Shown in pieces: positions 36,201-47,399 of a DNA stretch of 64,000 nt. The stretch comes from Acanthosepion esculentum (lineage: Eukaryota > Mollusca > Cephalopoda > Sepiida > Sepiidae), in NCBI GenBank assembly GCA_964036315.1, contig OZ038509.1, positions 33,878,999-33,942,998 on the forward strand, given 5' to 3'. The translations under genes and the position numbers were made by a program. The notes below the pieces were generated by a model that worked only from the letters and a program-made list of their open reading frames with translations, did not search any database and was not told where the DNA came from. Every line of letters starts with the position of its first letter. Positions within the stretch are counted from its first letter, which is position 1.

Positions 36201-36699
36201 GAGGTGTCTCTCACCTGAGTAAAACATATAACAAAATTGGCAGGAGGTCTGATATAGGCGAGAAATGGTGCATTTTTTGGAACGAATCAATGATTTAAGA
36301 TAAGAATCTAATTTTTCTTCATTCATATTTGATATCAACATTAATACTTAAGAGAAAGTTAAACAATACCTCAAATGAATAAAGTTGAGAACTTATATAT
36401 GCCTAGGAGAAGAATGCAACTTTTAAATGAGCAAAAGAATATTCAGGATCAAAAGTTAGAAAGATTTCGTAAATAAAAATAATCGAACAAATATACAATA
36501 ATATTGATGCGGGAAAAATATAATATCAATTCAAATATATGAATATTATTTTCGCTTAATGTGGATTCCAAGAAAATAATCACTCATGGCATTTGAGTTT
36601 CATTTATGAGGCATTAACATGTTTTGTGTGGTGAATTAAAGTTGGCTTCAGTAAATATCCTGTTTTCGGGTTTTTGTACAAGTGTCTCAGTTGCTGGAC
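36201..36699. other. Gene-free stretch
   Basis: Nothing recognisable. Confidence 0.45.
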
Positions 36700-36792
36700 T
36701 TAATGTGTGACACTGAAGCCATGAGGTGGTTAAATGTTAATTCTAAGCAGAAAAAGGATTAAGCCCAAAATGAAATATAAACTGGAAGATAG

Positions 36793-36852
<60 letters not shown>

Positions 36853-38165
36853 GAAAACATTTTCCTTGGTAATGTGGGAGTGAAAAAAGGATTGTCTCAC
36901 CCCTACGAATTGGAACGGTGCACCAAAATCTGGCAAGCGGGTAAAGCAAATCTGGCAAGCGGGTAAATTGCAAATGGCTTTATTACTTTCTTGGGTAATC
37001 AGAAAAAAAAACATTCATTGACGAGAAGAGAGACAGACGGGAAATGTATTTTCGTTGGCGAAAACGAATTGAGATTATGAAAATCGATCCTGTTGTAAAA
37101 GGTAGGGGTTTGGTTTATGTTTTCGCTAAGACGGCAATCGGCCCAAGGATGGAGAACAACGTATCTCATTGTTGAGAATTTAGGTAAACAAATATATATT
37201 CGTTGACGAAAACAAAATGGGAAATAATATTTATCTATCGCTGGGTAGGTTAAAATGAGAAGCAACTGTCTGGTTTGTGTCCTCGCTGACAGGGGTAATG
37301 GTAGGGAAGTGAAAGGGAGTCAGAGATTTGAAATTAATGAGGAAAATAATCTACGCCTTTTCACCTACCTGAATTAGATTTGCAACAGAGACAGTTATGA
37401 CATCCCTGAGACGTGAGCAGAGTTAGGATACCAAGAAGGAAGGAGGAAGGGGGAAAATTTAGCTCCACCTCTGTGGAGTGGTGGTGCGAGATGTTAAGTG
37501 AAGCAGGTTGGAGTTAAGGCAGGAGGAGTCCCTGTCACTACTCCCAAGGAAGGTGGATAATTCTCCAAATTTGGAAAGTTGATTAAGAAAACAGATATAG
37601 AGAACAAAGAAAACCTTTATTGAGATTAATGCGAGGACTGGGTAATCACCGTTTTGGGACCGAAGTGCATAGAAACAGATGATTTTGGGAGCTCAGGGAC
37701 TTGTGCTGAGAACCCGCATCAGGTGACTCTGGAATTCACTTCAGCTGCCACCAAGAACTGTGAACCCAGAACCTCCAGAATTTTATACAAGGCCCAGTGT
37801 CACTATAGAGATTGATGCGGGAGTTATATAAACCAATTGAAGATTAACCCTGTGAATCTCTCATTTTATTTTTCGCCGTGAAGATATTTTCTTCCTTAAT
37901 ATAGCACGCACCACGGCTTGAACCAACACGAGGATACTACGAACTTCGAGCTTTCACTGCTCTGATATCAAAAACACAACGTGGGCAGACGGTGCAGTTC
38001 GAAGCGTCCAGCAACCAACAACCAGCTTGAACCAGTATCAGCAGAATTAGCGCTGTGGTTAAAAAGTTGTCCTAAGGCTCTTATAACCGGACCACTAAAA
38101 ATGGTTCCACCACCGGGTGTAGGCGGCGGCGAAAATCCTTATAAATGCAATAAATGGCTAAAGAT
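36700..38165 (+). repeat. 1.5-kb duplicated segment, copy 1
   Basis: Homologous over its length to 40420-42010 in the same orientation. Shared landmarks in order: GAAGCCAT-AG-TGGTTAAAT GTTAATTCT; a (GATA)n(GA)n tract (36788-36850); ACGAAAACGAATTG-type repeats; GAAGGAGGAAG followed by GTGGTG/ACGAGATGT-AAGTGAA GCAGGTTGGAGTT; TTTTGGG-CGAAGTGCATA; ATATAAACCAATTGAAGATT AACCC; a GTGAAGATATT...CTTAATATAGCA block; and CAGC-ACCAACAACCAGC near the end. The TATATAAACC motif and the size would fit a pair of LTRs, but no pol sequence lies between the copies and no terminal TG...CA was confirmed. The sequence element remains unidentified. Confidence 0.85.
36788..36850. repeat. (GATA)n(GA)n microsatellite inside the duplicated segment
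   Basis: About 24 bp of GATA units followed by about 38 bp of GA. The corresponding place in the other copy (40508-40603) has expanded differently, into GATA/CATA and interrupted GA. Confidence 0.95.
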
Positions 38166-38536
38166 TTGTTGGTTCCGAGGTTTTCAGTTAAATTTTTAGG
38201 TATTTTCAAGGACTATATTTTGTTACCTAACTCCAATAAATAGTCGACTGGAAAAGACTAATCTGAATTAAGAATGGTAGAGAAAAACAATCCCACTTGT
38301 CGTTTCTCTGACGTCATGACTAGTCACACTTAATAAAAAAAGGAATCTGCGGTGAGCCGTGACTACTACGTCCTGACTAGAAAATAATTGCAAAAGTAGT
38401 GTGGAGTTGTACAAAAGACTATGAAACCAGAAATAATTGTTTAATATTATTATTTCATATTAAGCGTTTCAGATCAAGAATCTAAAAAAATTATAAAAGT
38501 AGCTATGTAAATTAACTCCTCGACAAAAGCCAAATA

Positions 38537-38587
<51 letters not shown>

Positions 38588-39030
38588 AGTCATACCAAGC
38601 GGATATCAGGTGAGGCGGAATGTCTGAAAGACAATCAAAAATTTAGAAGCAGTTTAAAAAAAATTATATGCCAAAAATAAATATAATTTCAAAATTTTCA
38701 AAAGTTATTCTGGATTACTTGTAATTGCATGAATGAGTCTCACAATAAATAGTTATAAATAATTATTGGCCGATGTTGTCATTGTGATATTTCTGCATTA
38801 TACCAAGTATTAAGAATATAGTAACTAGGCTCTGCAAATTGGGGGAGAGAGTTATCAATGATAATGTTCTGAGTTCGACTCCGCAGTTATCTCCCTTTAA
38901 TCGTCTCTCTGTTTTCTTATTTCTAAATGCAATTTTTATCAATTAAAATTCTGGGAGGCACGAACAAATTTTAATTCGGAAAATGCGGCCAGAGAAAAAA
39001 TGTTTGAGAACCATTCGCTTAATAGATAGT
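38166..39030. other. Gene-free stretch
   Basis: Contains a (TA)n tract at 38538-38584. A B-box-like GAGTTCGACTCCGCAG near 38871 has no matching A box at the right distance, so a tRNA-derived origin is only possible. Confidence 0.45.
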
Positions 39031-39034
39031 AATA

Positions 39035-39233
39035 CAGTGTAACCCGGATATGAGACCCGGATATAAGAGAGACCCGGATATAAGATAAACCCGGATATAA
39101 GAGTGATTTTCTCTCGTCCCAAATTAGAGCCTGTGTTAATGTATATATAATAGACCAAACTTGGATATAAGAGAAACCCGGATATAAGATACTTCTTCTC
39201 CGGTCCCGACAACTCTCTTATATCGGGGTTACA

Positions 39234-39236
<3 letters not shown>
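39035..39236 (+). mobile_element. TA-flanked MITE, CAGTGTAACCCGG family, copy 2
   Basis: 202 bp, with CAGTGTAACCCGGATATGAG at the left and the inverse ATATCGGGGTTACACTG at the right, flanked by TA (39033-39034 and 39237-39238). The left half holds four direct CCCGGATATAAGA-type repeats; the interior is CCAAATTAGAGCCTGTGTTA ATG, as in the other copies. It abuts a (TA)n tract on its right. Confidence 0.9.

Positions 39237-39285
<49 letters not shown>
39237..39285. repeat. (TA)n microsatellite abutting a MITE
   Basis: Pure TA starting at the right target duplication of the MITE. Confidence 0.95.
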
Positions 39286-39290
<5 letters not shown>

Positions 39291-40419
39291 TATTTTTACA
39301 TTTTAAGATATCACGTGGTATGATTATAATTTGTTTTGGCCTTCACAGGGAAAGATCAATTCAAAACGAATTTACAATTTACGATCAGTTTTACAACGAA
39401 TTTATTTATTTATTTATTACATTTTAAGAAATCCCGTGGTGTATGCAGAATTTGATTTGCTCTCCGTAGGGGATCAATTTACAACGCTACTTAACACCCC
39501 TATTAACTTTTATAAAATATAATAATTACTTTAGATTCGTGAGAGCTTAATCTATAGTAAAATGATATATATAAAATAATATAGTGTCTATTGTGTAGCT
39601 TCACCAAAATAATGGTAATACAGTCATCACAACTAGTAGGACCTATGTAAATTATTTTTTTAATGCTGCACTCTGTGCGACTATTCCCAAATAATTATAA
39701 AAACACTGATATATAGTCTCTCTTAAAAATACTGAAATGTCTTCAACAGATCGTGAGGTCATGAAACGTGATTTAACCAACCCTTCCAATCCGTTTCTGT
39801 GTCTCATTCTCTTTTTGTCTCCTTGCATTTCTCCCTATCTCTTTCTGTTCTACTCTCTATATCCCTCTCTCTGTTTGCCTCTCGACCAAGTATAACAAGA
39901 GAAATAACATATAGATGTTTCTTTCTTTATTTTGTCTATAAATTATTTAAATAATCTATTCATTTTCAGTTTTATTTAATTTTTTTAAATAAAATATTGT
40001 GATTTAGATGTTTAACCGGGACACATACACTCATAACAAGTGTCCTAGTCTTAGATTGACTTATCTTATGGACATGTCACCCAGAAAAAAATAATAGTTG
40101 TGGATTAGGGATATATGCGTACTATTTGAGTTTTATTTTAAGATAATGTAAATTTTATTTGAAATATAAGTATTATTAAAAAATTTATGCACAACAAAAA
40201 ATTATTTAAAATAAAAAATCACACGGTAAATTAAAGTCGATGGCAAACGTGTGAAGAAACTTGAATTTTCGGAACGGACAAATTATACTGCAATGAAATA
40301 AGCATGTATGAAATGAAAACAAAATGCTAAAGATAAGATCAGAAGAAAAAAGAAATAATTTCAAAAGGTCATTTGAACATTCAGAAACAATTTGTCCTCA
40401 ACAGATCGTTCGTTCATGA
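39286..40419. other. Gene-free stretch between the duplicated segments
   Basis: No pol-like sequence. A block at 39735-39780 (CAACAGATCGTGAGGTCATG AAACGTGATTTAAC) recurs at 40398-40433 next to the second duplicated segment, so the duplication history is more complex than two copies. Confidence 0.5.
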
Positions 40420-42010
40420 AACATGATATAACACACTGAAGCCATAAGATGGTTAAATGTTAATTCTGAGTTGAAAAGGGTTAAGACCAAAATGGAATGT
40501 AAGCTGGAAGATAGATAGATAGATAGATAGATACATACATACATACATACATAGATAAGGATAGATAGGTAGATAAGGAGAGAGAGAAAGAAAGAGAGAG
40601 AGAGGAAGCATTATCCTAGGTGAAAAAGAAACAGTTGGATTTCTTATCTCCAAATTTTATTTATATTATCTGTCAAGGGTCTGGCATGCGGACGAAAACA
40701 GATTTAGAGAAATGATTTTATCTCTTTCTTGGGGAATTAGGAAAACACATATCATTAACGAGAGGAGAAACAGACGTTGCTGATATTTTCGTTGAAGAAA
40801 ACGATTTGGGAAATTTAAACGAAGAAAAAAACCCGTTGTGAGGGTCTAAGTCATGAAGATCAATCCTGTCGTAACAAGCACGCGATCGGATTTATATTTT
40901 CGCTAGACAGAGACCAGACCAGGGATTTAGAACAATTTTATCTCTTCCTTTACAATCTAAGCAAACAAATATATTTTCATTGACGAAAACGAATTGGTGA
41001 AACAACCCTTTTTCTTGGGGTCGAAATTATGAAAAAAGACCCCGTAATTGGCGAAAAGGTGATTTGATTTGTTTTCGCTAGACACAAATAAGTCCAAGAA
41101 TGGAGAGATAATTTTATTTCTTCTTTGAGGAAACAAAGGAATTAAAATTAATGATTAGAATAAACTGCACCCTTTCGCCCAAGCGATTTAAAAATTAGAT
41201 TTGTCACAAAGACATTTATGCCAGCCTTGGGATGTAGGTTGAGGAGGAAGGCTGAGAAGGAAGGAGGAAGAGGGAGTATTTTGCGCCGCCTGTGTGGAAT
41301 GGTGGTACGAGATGTGAAGTGAAGCAGGTTGGAGTTACTAGAGGAGAAATCACTGTAACTACTCCCGAGGTGGATAATTTTCAAAATTTGGAAATTTGAT
41401 TAAGAAACCAAAAATAGGGAACAAAGAACTCTTATTAGGATTAATGTGGAAACTGTACAATTAATGAGTCCCTGGAACCCTCCAGACCCACAACAGTTTT
41501 GGGCGGAAGTGCATATAGGCAGATAGCTTTGAGAGCTCAAAGACTTCAGCGTTGAAACTGGAATCGAAAGCCTCTGGAATTCGCGTCAACTGCCACCAGA
41601 TTTTCTGATTCCGAAAAAATTTGAACTTAATTAATTTGGCGATGCACAGTGTAACTATAGAAATTGATGCGGGAAGGGTTTATATTTGTTATACCAAGAA
41701 ATATATAAACCAATTGAAGATTAACCCCATGTATCTTTCGTTCTATTTTTTTCGTTGTGAAGATATTTCTTTCTTAATATAGCATCCGCCATGGCTTGAA
41801 CCAGAGATGCGATTATTAGAACATTCTATCTTCCACTGCTCTGAGATCAAGAACATAACTTGGGCAGAGTTGGTGTGGATCGAAGTGGCCAGCGACCAAC
41901 AACCAGCGTCAGCATTGACCAGCGCAGAGTTAGCTCTGTGGTTAAAACGTCGTCCTAAGACCGGACCACTAAACGTGTAGGCGACGGTAAGAGGCTTTAT
42001 ACGCTACAAA
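40420..42010 (+). repeat. 1.5-kb duplicated segment, copy 2
   Basis: See copy 1 at 36700-38165. This copy is longer by several insertions (for example TTTATATTTGTTATACCAAG before TATATAAACC) and has lost the GGTTCCACCACCGGGTGTAG type ending, retaining only ACGTGTAGGCGACGG. Identity is high enough to align by eye throughout; it was not computed. Confidence 0.85.
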
Positions 42011-42415
42011 TAACTGCCTTTATCTAAAACAGATGTTCTCAAACATCTCCTAGGGGTTCATGCAACATTACTGGGGTCCACACAAAAAAGATTGAAGAAG
42101 CATAATATATGGGAAAACAAATGACACTGATAAAAATATCCACTTTTCTGGAAAAAAAACACAGCTCGACATTATTAGTATTCCATCACTATCAAATGCA
42201 CGTAATAGAATCAACATTGTGAAAAAGTGTAATGTTTGACTACCACTGATATCGATGGAGTGGAATATAAAAAATAAACTCGCCGGCCAGCATCATCCCA
42301 GGGTTCTCATTGAATAAATCTGCACTTGTTAATTTACTAATTATTCACATATTTTTAAATATTTTATTATGACTTATTTTACTAGTGTACATAAATATTC
42401 CATAGAATTTAGGTA
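42011..42415. other. Gene-free stretch
   Basis: Nothing recognisable apart from a possible second half of a repeat interrupted by the MITE: GGTCCA-CA-AAAAA occurs at 42075-42090 and again at 42735-42750. Confidence 0.4.
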
Positions 42416-42418
42416 TTA

Positions 42419-42590
42419 CAGTGTAACCCGGATATAAGAGAAACCCGGATATAAGATATATTTTATCTGGTCCCAAATTAGAGCCTGTGTTAATGTATAT
42501 ATAATAGTCCAAATCCGGATATAAGAGAAACACGGATATAAGAGACTTATTCTCCGGTCCCGACAACTCTCTTATATCCGGGTTACACTG
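42419..42590 (+). mobile_element. TA-flanked MITE, CAGTGTAACCCGG family, copy 3
   Basis: 172 bp, with perfect CAGTGTAACCCGGATATAAG inverted ends and TA duplications (42417-42418 and 42591-42592). The interior matches copy 2 almost base for base, including TCTCCGGTCCCGACAACTCT near the right end. It is the best-preserved copy and the only one not next to a long (TA)n tract. Confidence 0.93.
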
Positions 42591-43020
42591 TAAATACAAT
42601 TTTATTTCCATTAAATTAGTTTTACTTCAAAATAAACATATGCATTTATATATTTCTATAATACAATTCCTAAACTTATCTATTAGTAAAAAATAAAATA
42701 AAATAATTTTTTTTTTCATAGAATGGTTAAGGGGGTCCACAAAAAAAAATTGGGAATAAAAGTGGTCCATGGGTAAAAAAAACGGTGAGAGGATCCCCGC
42801 TCTAGTCTCGTTCTGTGCTGCAGTCTTATTATTTTGTATACGCCCCTCTCTTTCTTTCTTCTATAGCTGGGAATAATCAAAATCAAGTTGGAGTAATCAA
42901 TTTCAAATTGAGACTAAACAATTTCAAGTTGGTACTAAACAATTTCAAATGGAGTTTAAATAATTTTAGATTGATACTAAACAATTTCAAGTTGAACTAA
43001 ACAATTAGTGCTAAACACAA

Positions 43021-43903
43021 GGCTTTTATTGAAGAGTTTGTTGAGGAGAATCCATGAATAACGTTGAAGCAGCTGGAAGCTTTGATACAGCAGAGATTCT
43101 ATATGTTTCTAAGCCCCAAAGGTATTCGACAACATTTGAATGGACTTTTATTCACACTCAAAAAGGTTTACAATGAGCCGGAGAATGCGAATGGCGATAT
43201 CAACAAAAACAATCGTTGACAATATGTCCAGGAGCTTCTACGATTCCAGGTCAACAATAACCCAGTTGTTTACGTTGTTGAAACAAATTTTAATTGGTAT
43301 ATTTCTCGTAAGGAAGGGCGATCAAGGAAGGGGAGTCGCTGCACTGTGGTCGCCGCTGGGACTCGTGGGGCAAATATTCACTTAATTGGAGGGAGCAGTA
43401 GCCTCGCATTAATGTATCATGAAATCCGTCGAAGGTCATTAAAAAAAGAACAAGCTGAAGAATTTGTGAGACATTGTTTACAACGGGCCCACGACAGATA
43501 CCAGTCAGCTGTGCTATTGGTGGCTGACAATGCCATGCTTTGTTGGAAAACGTATTTCTGGAACCTGAGTTTGCTCATCACCACTTCTTACGCCTTGGAT
43601 CATGATCATATCGGTGATGAATCCGGTAAAAGGAGCATGATCATATCGGTGATGAATCCGGTAAAAGGAGCATGATCAATTCTTAAGTCTGGTGTAAAAT
43701 CCGAGGTAGCTTTGAAAATTCCTCGAGTTCTTGCAGGTGAAAGACGGGGAAATGCAACAGAAACTGAATTTCGCAGTGCACAATTTGAGCGAGTGATTGC
43801 TAATAATATACTTCTAATAACCCTACCTAAATGTATTGCTCTGTTGGCACGTGTTCAGCGATTTATACAGCCAGCCTTGGATCTTGAGGATATGAATTTT
43901 TGA
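43021..43903 (+). pseudogene. DDE transposase relic (IS630/Tc1 group)
   Basis: Frames in order: KAFIEEFVEENP, a helix-turn-helix-like stretch with SPKGIRQHLNG, FRFQVNNNPVVYVVETNFNW and YISRKEGRSRKGSRCTVVAA, EEFVRHCLQRAHDRYQSAVL, LLVADNAM, VMNPVKGA, LKSGVKSEVALKIPRVLAGE, ending DLEDMNF at 43903. Relatives have VDET for the first catalytic aspartate; here it is VVET. The last catalytic acid, expected in NP-E-A, reads NPVKGA. Only the second (ADNA) is kept. A 35-bp tandem duplication (43601-43670) and further frameshifts break the reading frame. Confidence 0.82.
43601..43670 (+). repeat. 35-bp tandem duplication inside the transposase relic
   Basis: Two identical 35-bp units beginning CATGATCATATCGGTGATGA, followed by the start of a third (CATGATCAA). 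Length 35 shifts the reading frame. The absence of differences between units indicates a recent event, after the gene was dead. Confidence 0.97.
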
Positions 43904-44083
43904 CATGAACGAAGACACTGATATCCCATAATTCATGAGTTAGTGACAATAAATATTTGCTAGCGCAGTTTCATTGTTATGCTTCATTTGTTTTGTTGAA
44001 GAATCTATTTGTAAACTTGAAATTGTTCAGTATCAATTTGAAATTGTTTAGTACCGACTTGAAATTGTATAGTCTGACGTAGA

Positions 44084-45765
44084 AGCCCTGTTAAACATTA
44101 ATAGAAACATTCGTTATTTCTTTTTAAAGAGACATTATTATTTTCCATTGGCGGAAGTTATAAACATTTGAAATGACTGAAATCCACTGAAATAACTATT
44201 CAAACAGACACATATAAATTCAGATTTTCGTATATAGGTGGCTTTAAATACAAATCCCTATTTTATTTGCCGGTCCATGATGTCAGAGTGTTGGTTGTAT
44301 GGCAGTAGGAAGTTATCTTTCTGCGAATAAAGCGTAATTTCTCTTGCTGTAGCTGGCCAAATAGCGTGTGACATGAAAGGACTGCTAAACATTTTGGTGT
44401 GCTAATACTCACCAAATACAAGGCTATTAACCACTCAAGGTAGAAGTTTACTGAATGAGTTTTTTTTTGTATGAATGAAAGTGGAGAAGGTAAGAAATAC
44501 CGTTATGGAGGAAGACAATGTTTCACCTACACTTGGAGAGGGAAAGATCGGTAAAGTATCCTCTCAGGTTTCTGTTCTACGAAGTAGCTGTTCTTGGGAA
44601 GAAGACTGAACTTACTTACTAACTGAATACAAAGGAAATAAAGATACGAAGACCAAACAATGGATGGGAACACAAGTAACGTATAATGGCATTCAGAAAT
44701 AGCGGAAAAGACCTGTGACATGTCACGTTCTGAGTTGTTCGTTTTAAATGTCGACGAACATGCAGAGATATCAATAATGACTACCTGGAAAATATAATGT
44801 TTCTATAGCGGCATAGTTGCCCCAACTGACAGCGCTATTGAGTTCTCTCTGTATTTGTATTAATATGAGTGGAAGAATTAGGTGGTATTACGTACGGAAT
44901 GACCATCGTACATTTATATTTAGTCACGGTTATATTTTAAATATCTACATTTATGAACATGTATCAATCTTCGAATAAGCGTAATCTTACGTGTGATATC
45001 ACCTACATATATGTAATTATTTGTGTCCGGTAATAAATCACAGTAAAAAAAAAACTAACAGAAAAAAGTCAAAATTTTGGCTAGGAAAAAATCATAATTG
45101 ATTTTCAGTTTATTAGGCGTTTTCGAAACGTTAAGCTTTAAGTTTACACTAGCTTCCCATCTGAATTCTTCACAGTTAACTGATACACCCCGTTTCTTCT
45201 ATCCTTACAGACATGATCTTCATTTCATTACACATTGGGGTTGAAAAGACAGACGACCTCTTTCATCGTCTACCCAAATAGCCTATTCCCCATATGAGGC
45301 AAAAGGATTTGCTTGATTATTAATTATATTGCTCTGTATAAATTAAATAATATACATTGAGCTTCTTTTTTTGTGGATCAGTTCTAATATTTTCATATTT
45401 ATAGAATCCATTTGGATTATATACCAAAAGTTTCATTAAAAACTACTGAAAAGGTACTGCAGGTAAGATGTTTATTTAATTTTTCTTGTGTTGTTCTAAT
45501 TTTCTTCTTTTCTGGACGTAAAATATGTAGAAATTGTTCAAATATTTTTATATCCGAGCCCTTTCGGCTATACTTTTAGCCATTATCCTTGATAATGGCT
45601 AAAATTATTTGGAAAATAAAAATGTTTGGGAAATAAAACATTATTACAACTCTAGATACATACATAACACAATCCATACATTCAGTTGAAAGTAAAATAA
45701 AATATAAGAACAAAAGAACATATTATAAGAACAAAAGAAAAATTAAATAAAATCTTAAATATACG

Positions 45766-45768
<3 letters not shown>
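44084..45768. other. Gene-free stretch
   Basis: No element recognised. A short block at 45548-45605 (GAGCCCTTTCGGCTATACTT then TAGCCATTATCCTTGATAAT GGCTA) contains nested inverted repeats and may be the end of an unplaced repeat. Confidence 0.45.

Positions 45769-45815
<47 letters not shown>
45769..45815. repeat. (TA)n microsatellite
   Basis: Pure TA, abutting the arm at 45816. Confidence 0.95.
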
Positions 45816-45819
<4 letters not shown>

Positions 45820-45953
45820 ATTAACTGATTTAAAATATGTTTTTTTTTCACTACACAGTAATAACCATGTTTCAAAAATGGAAGCTAAAAGCTTCGAATT
45901 TAATTTTGTTATTAAATTAAAGACATTGGTTCCATTTCCTCGTCAAGCGAATT
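45816..45953 (+). repeat. Arm of the long-inverted-repeat element (solo copy)
   Basis: TTTAAAATATG, CACTACACAGTAATAACCAT GTTTCA, AATGGAAGCTAAAA and TCCATTTCCTCGTCAAGCGA ATTTT match 59186-59325 and, inverted, 59925-60065. The match ends exactly where the Tc1 transposase sequence starts. Confidence 0.85.
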
Positions 45954-46668
45954 TTCAAAACTGTTCACTGTGAGCTCCATAAGGCTGCATATCATGGAAG
46001 ACCCACCGTGAGAAAACCTCTTCTCTCCTCTCGCAACATTCAAAAGAGGTTGAAGTGGTGCATCACTTGAGATCACAATGCCTGGTCTGCAGACCAATGG
46101 AAGCAAATCATATTCTCAAAAAAGTCCAGTTTTTCTCTTTTCCCAGCTTCAGGGCGATATTATGTGTGGAGGCAGCCCAAAGAAGTTTACAACCCTGGCT
46201 GCCTTCGTCCAACAGGGAAGCATGGAGGTGGATCAGTGATAGTTTGGGCCGCCATATCATGGAAATGCCTCGGTCCAATAGTGGCCCTGCATGGTAGAAT
46301 CAACAGCAAAGATTACCTGAACATTTTGGGAGATCATGTTTATCCAATGGCCAAGACTTTATTCCCTGATGGTGACTGCATCTTCCAAGACGATAATGTT
46401 CCAATACATACCGCTCGAGTGGTTAAGAATTGGCATGAATTGCATGAAAGTGAGCTAGAACAAATAGAGTGGCCTCCCCAATCTCCAGATATCAATATTA
46501 TTGAACATTTGTGGTGCATTTTGGAGCAACAAGTTAGGAGCCGCTATCCTCCGTCGTCGTGTCGTAAAGGGCTGAAAATTCCCCTGGATGAAGTCAGAAA
46601 ACTATGATTCCATTCCTAGACGTATTAAAGCTGTCTGTGAGGGTAAAGGAGGACCAACTCCATATTAA
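45954..46668 (+). pseudogene. Tc1 transposase, C-terminal catalytic part
   Basis: One frame runs FKTVHCELHKAAYHGRPTVR KPLLSSRNIQKRLKWCIT, stop, then NAWSADQWKQIIFSKKSSFS. It continues with LFPASGRYYVW, GKHGGGSVIVWAAISW, CIFQDDNVPIHTARVV (second catalytic D) and SPDINIIEHLWCILE (third catalytic residue, E) to about 46605. After a frameshift the C-terminus DSIPRRIKAVCEGKGGPTPY ends at a stop near 46668. The first catalytic aspartate, in WSDESSF of relatives, is replaced in IFSKKSSF. The DD34E spacing of the remaining pair fits Tc1. The N-terminal half is absent. Confidence 0.9.
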
Positions 46669-46721
46669 ATAAATTTTCTTTGAATTTAACAAGTGTTTCA
46701 AATATTTTTATCCAACCCCTG
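45954..46721 (+). mobile_element. 5'-truncated Tc1-like transposon
   Basis: The 3' terminus is the inverse of CAGGGGTTGGATAAAAATAT, followed by TA at 46722-46723, as in Tc1-like elements. The 5' terminus and the DNA-binding part of the gene are missing; the arm at 45816-45953 lies in their place. Confidence 0.85.
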
Positions 46722-46734
46722 TATATATATATAT

Positions 46735-47095
46735 ATATGTATTGTGGATGTGCGTCTAAAAATCCAGATATAGATAAAGGAAAAGACAAGAGGAAATAAT
46801 TTTTATGCTAACGTGCCTCGTCCCCTGAGGAATATTATATGGCGAGTGCGGAGATTTTATATGGCAACAGAAGTAATGGAGAGAAAATTATTGTCAATTG
46901 AAATTTTGAATTAGATAATGCTCTAAAATATTCTTAAATCTTACTGTGCGAGGCATGGTAAATATGGAGGACGCTAAGTGGCGTAATTTTTACCCTAAAG
47001 AGTCTGAAAGAACGAGCATAATGTTGCCGTTGGCTATTGATATTTTTTCGCAGCTGCTTTAGTCACTGTTATATATCAGTTGTGTAAAAATAGAA
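46735..47095 (+). repeat. GTCCTC-family repeat, plus copy 2
   Basis: Blocks AAAGACAAGAGGAAATAAT, CGTGCCTCGTCCCCTGAGGA, GATTTTATATGGCAACAGAA GTA, GGACGCTAAGTGGCGTAATT and TGTTGCCGTTGGCTATTGAT align in order with 12290-12580. It follows the (TA)n tract at the end of the Tc1 element. Confidence 0.72.
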
Positions 47096-47399
47096 AACAC
47101 CTGAACTACTGTATTGAAGTATAAACACACGCAGACGTAAGTGTTTGTTGGTGTACGCTGTCGTAGTATATGGAAGGAGAATCTCGAAGAAATAAAATCA
47201 TTTTTGAAGTCAATCAATAAATATCGACAAAAAAAAAGATAATGTCATGACGTTGTCAGATTTTTCATAAAATTATTTTTATTCAATTATTTGCAGCAGA
47301 CATTTTTGCAAATATTTGCTTAAAATTCTTATTTTATTTACACTCTCAGCACCAACAAAAGCCTATTCTTTTTTATTTCTTACCATTTTAACTTATCTC

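Larger units (their letters stand above)
42863..44083 (+). mobile_element. IS630/Tc1-type transposon with iterated subterminal repeats
   Basis: The left end carries seven or so imperfect 20-21-bp units of ACTAAACAATTTCAAGTTGG (about 42875-43015). The right end carries three units in inverted orientation (AACTTGAAATTGTTCAGTAT, about 44015-44075). A transposase relic lies between. Iterated inverted subterminal repeats are typical of transposase-binding sites. Exact termini and target duplication could not be fixed. Confidence 0.8.

Noticed and set aside
36000..36341. 113-codon minus-strand frame
   Set aside because: It is antisense to the zinc-finger-like LINE fragment on the plus strand and shows no motif of its own.
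38943..39212. Conserved 89-codon minus frame with SGFLLYPGL repeats, similar to frames at 42345-42611 and 3836-4030
   Set aside because: The similarity comes from three copies of one MITE; the frame crosses terminal inverted repeats and has no protein-like conservation pattern.
45954..46668. Active Tc1 transposase
   Set aside because: N-terminal half missing, first catalytic aspartate replaced, one in-frame stop and a C-terminal frameshift.
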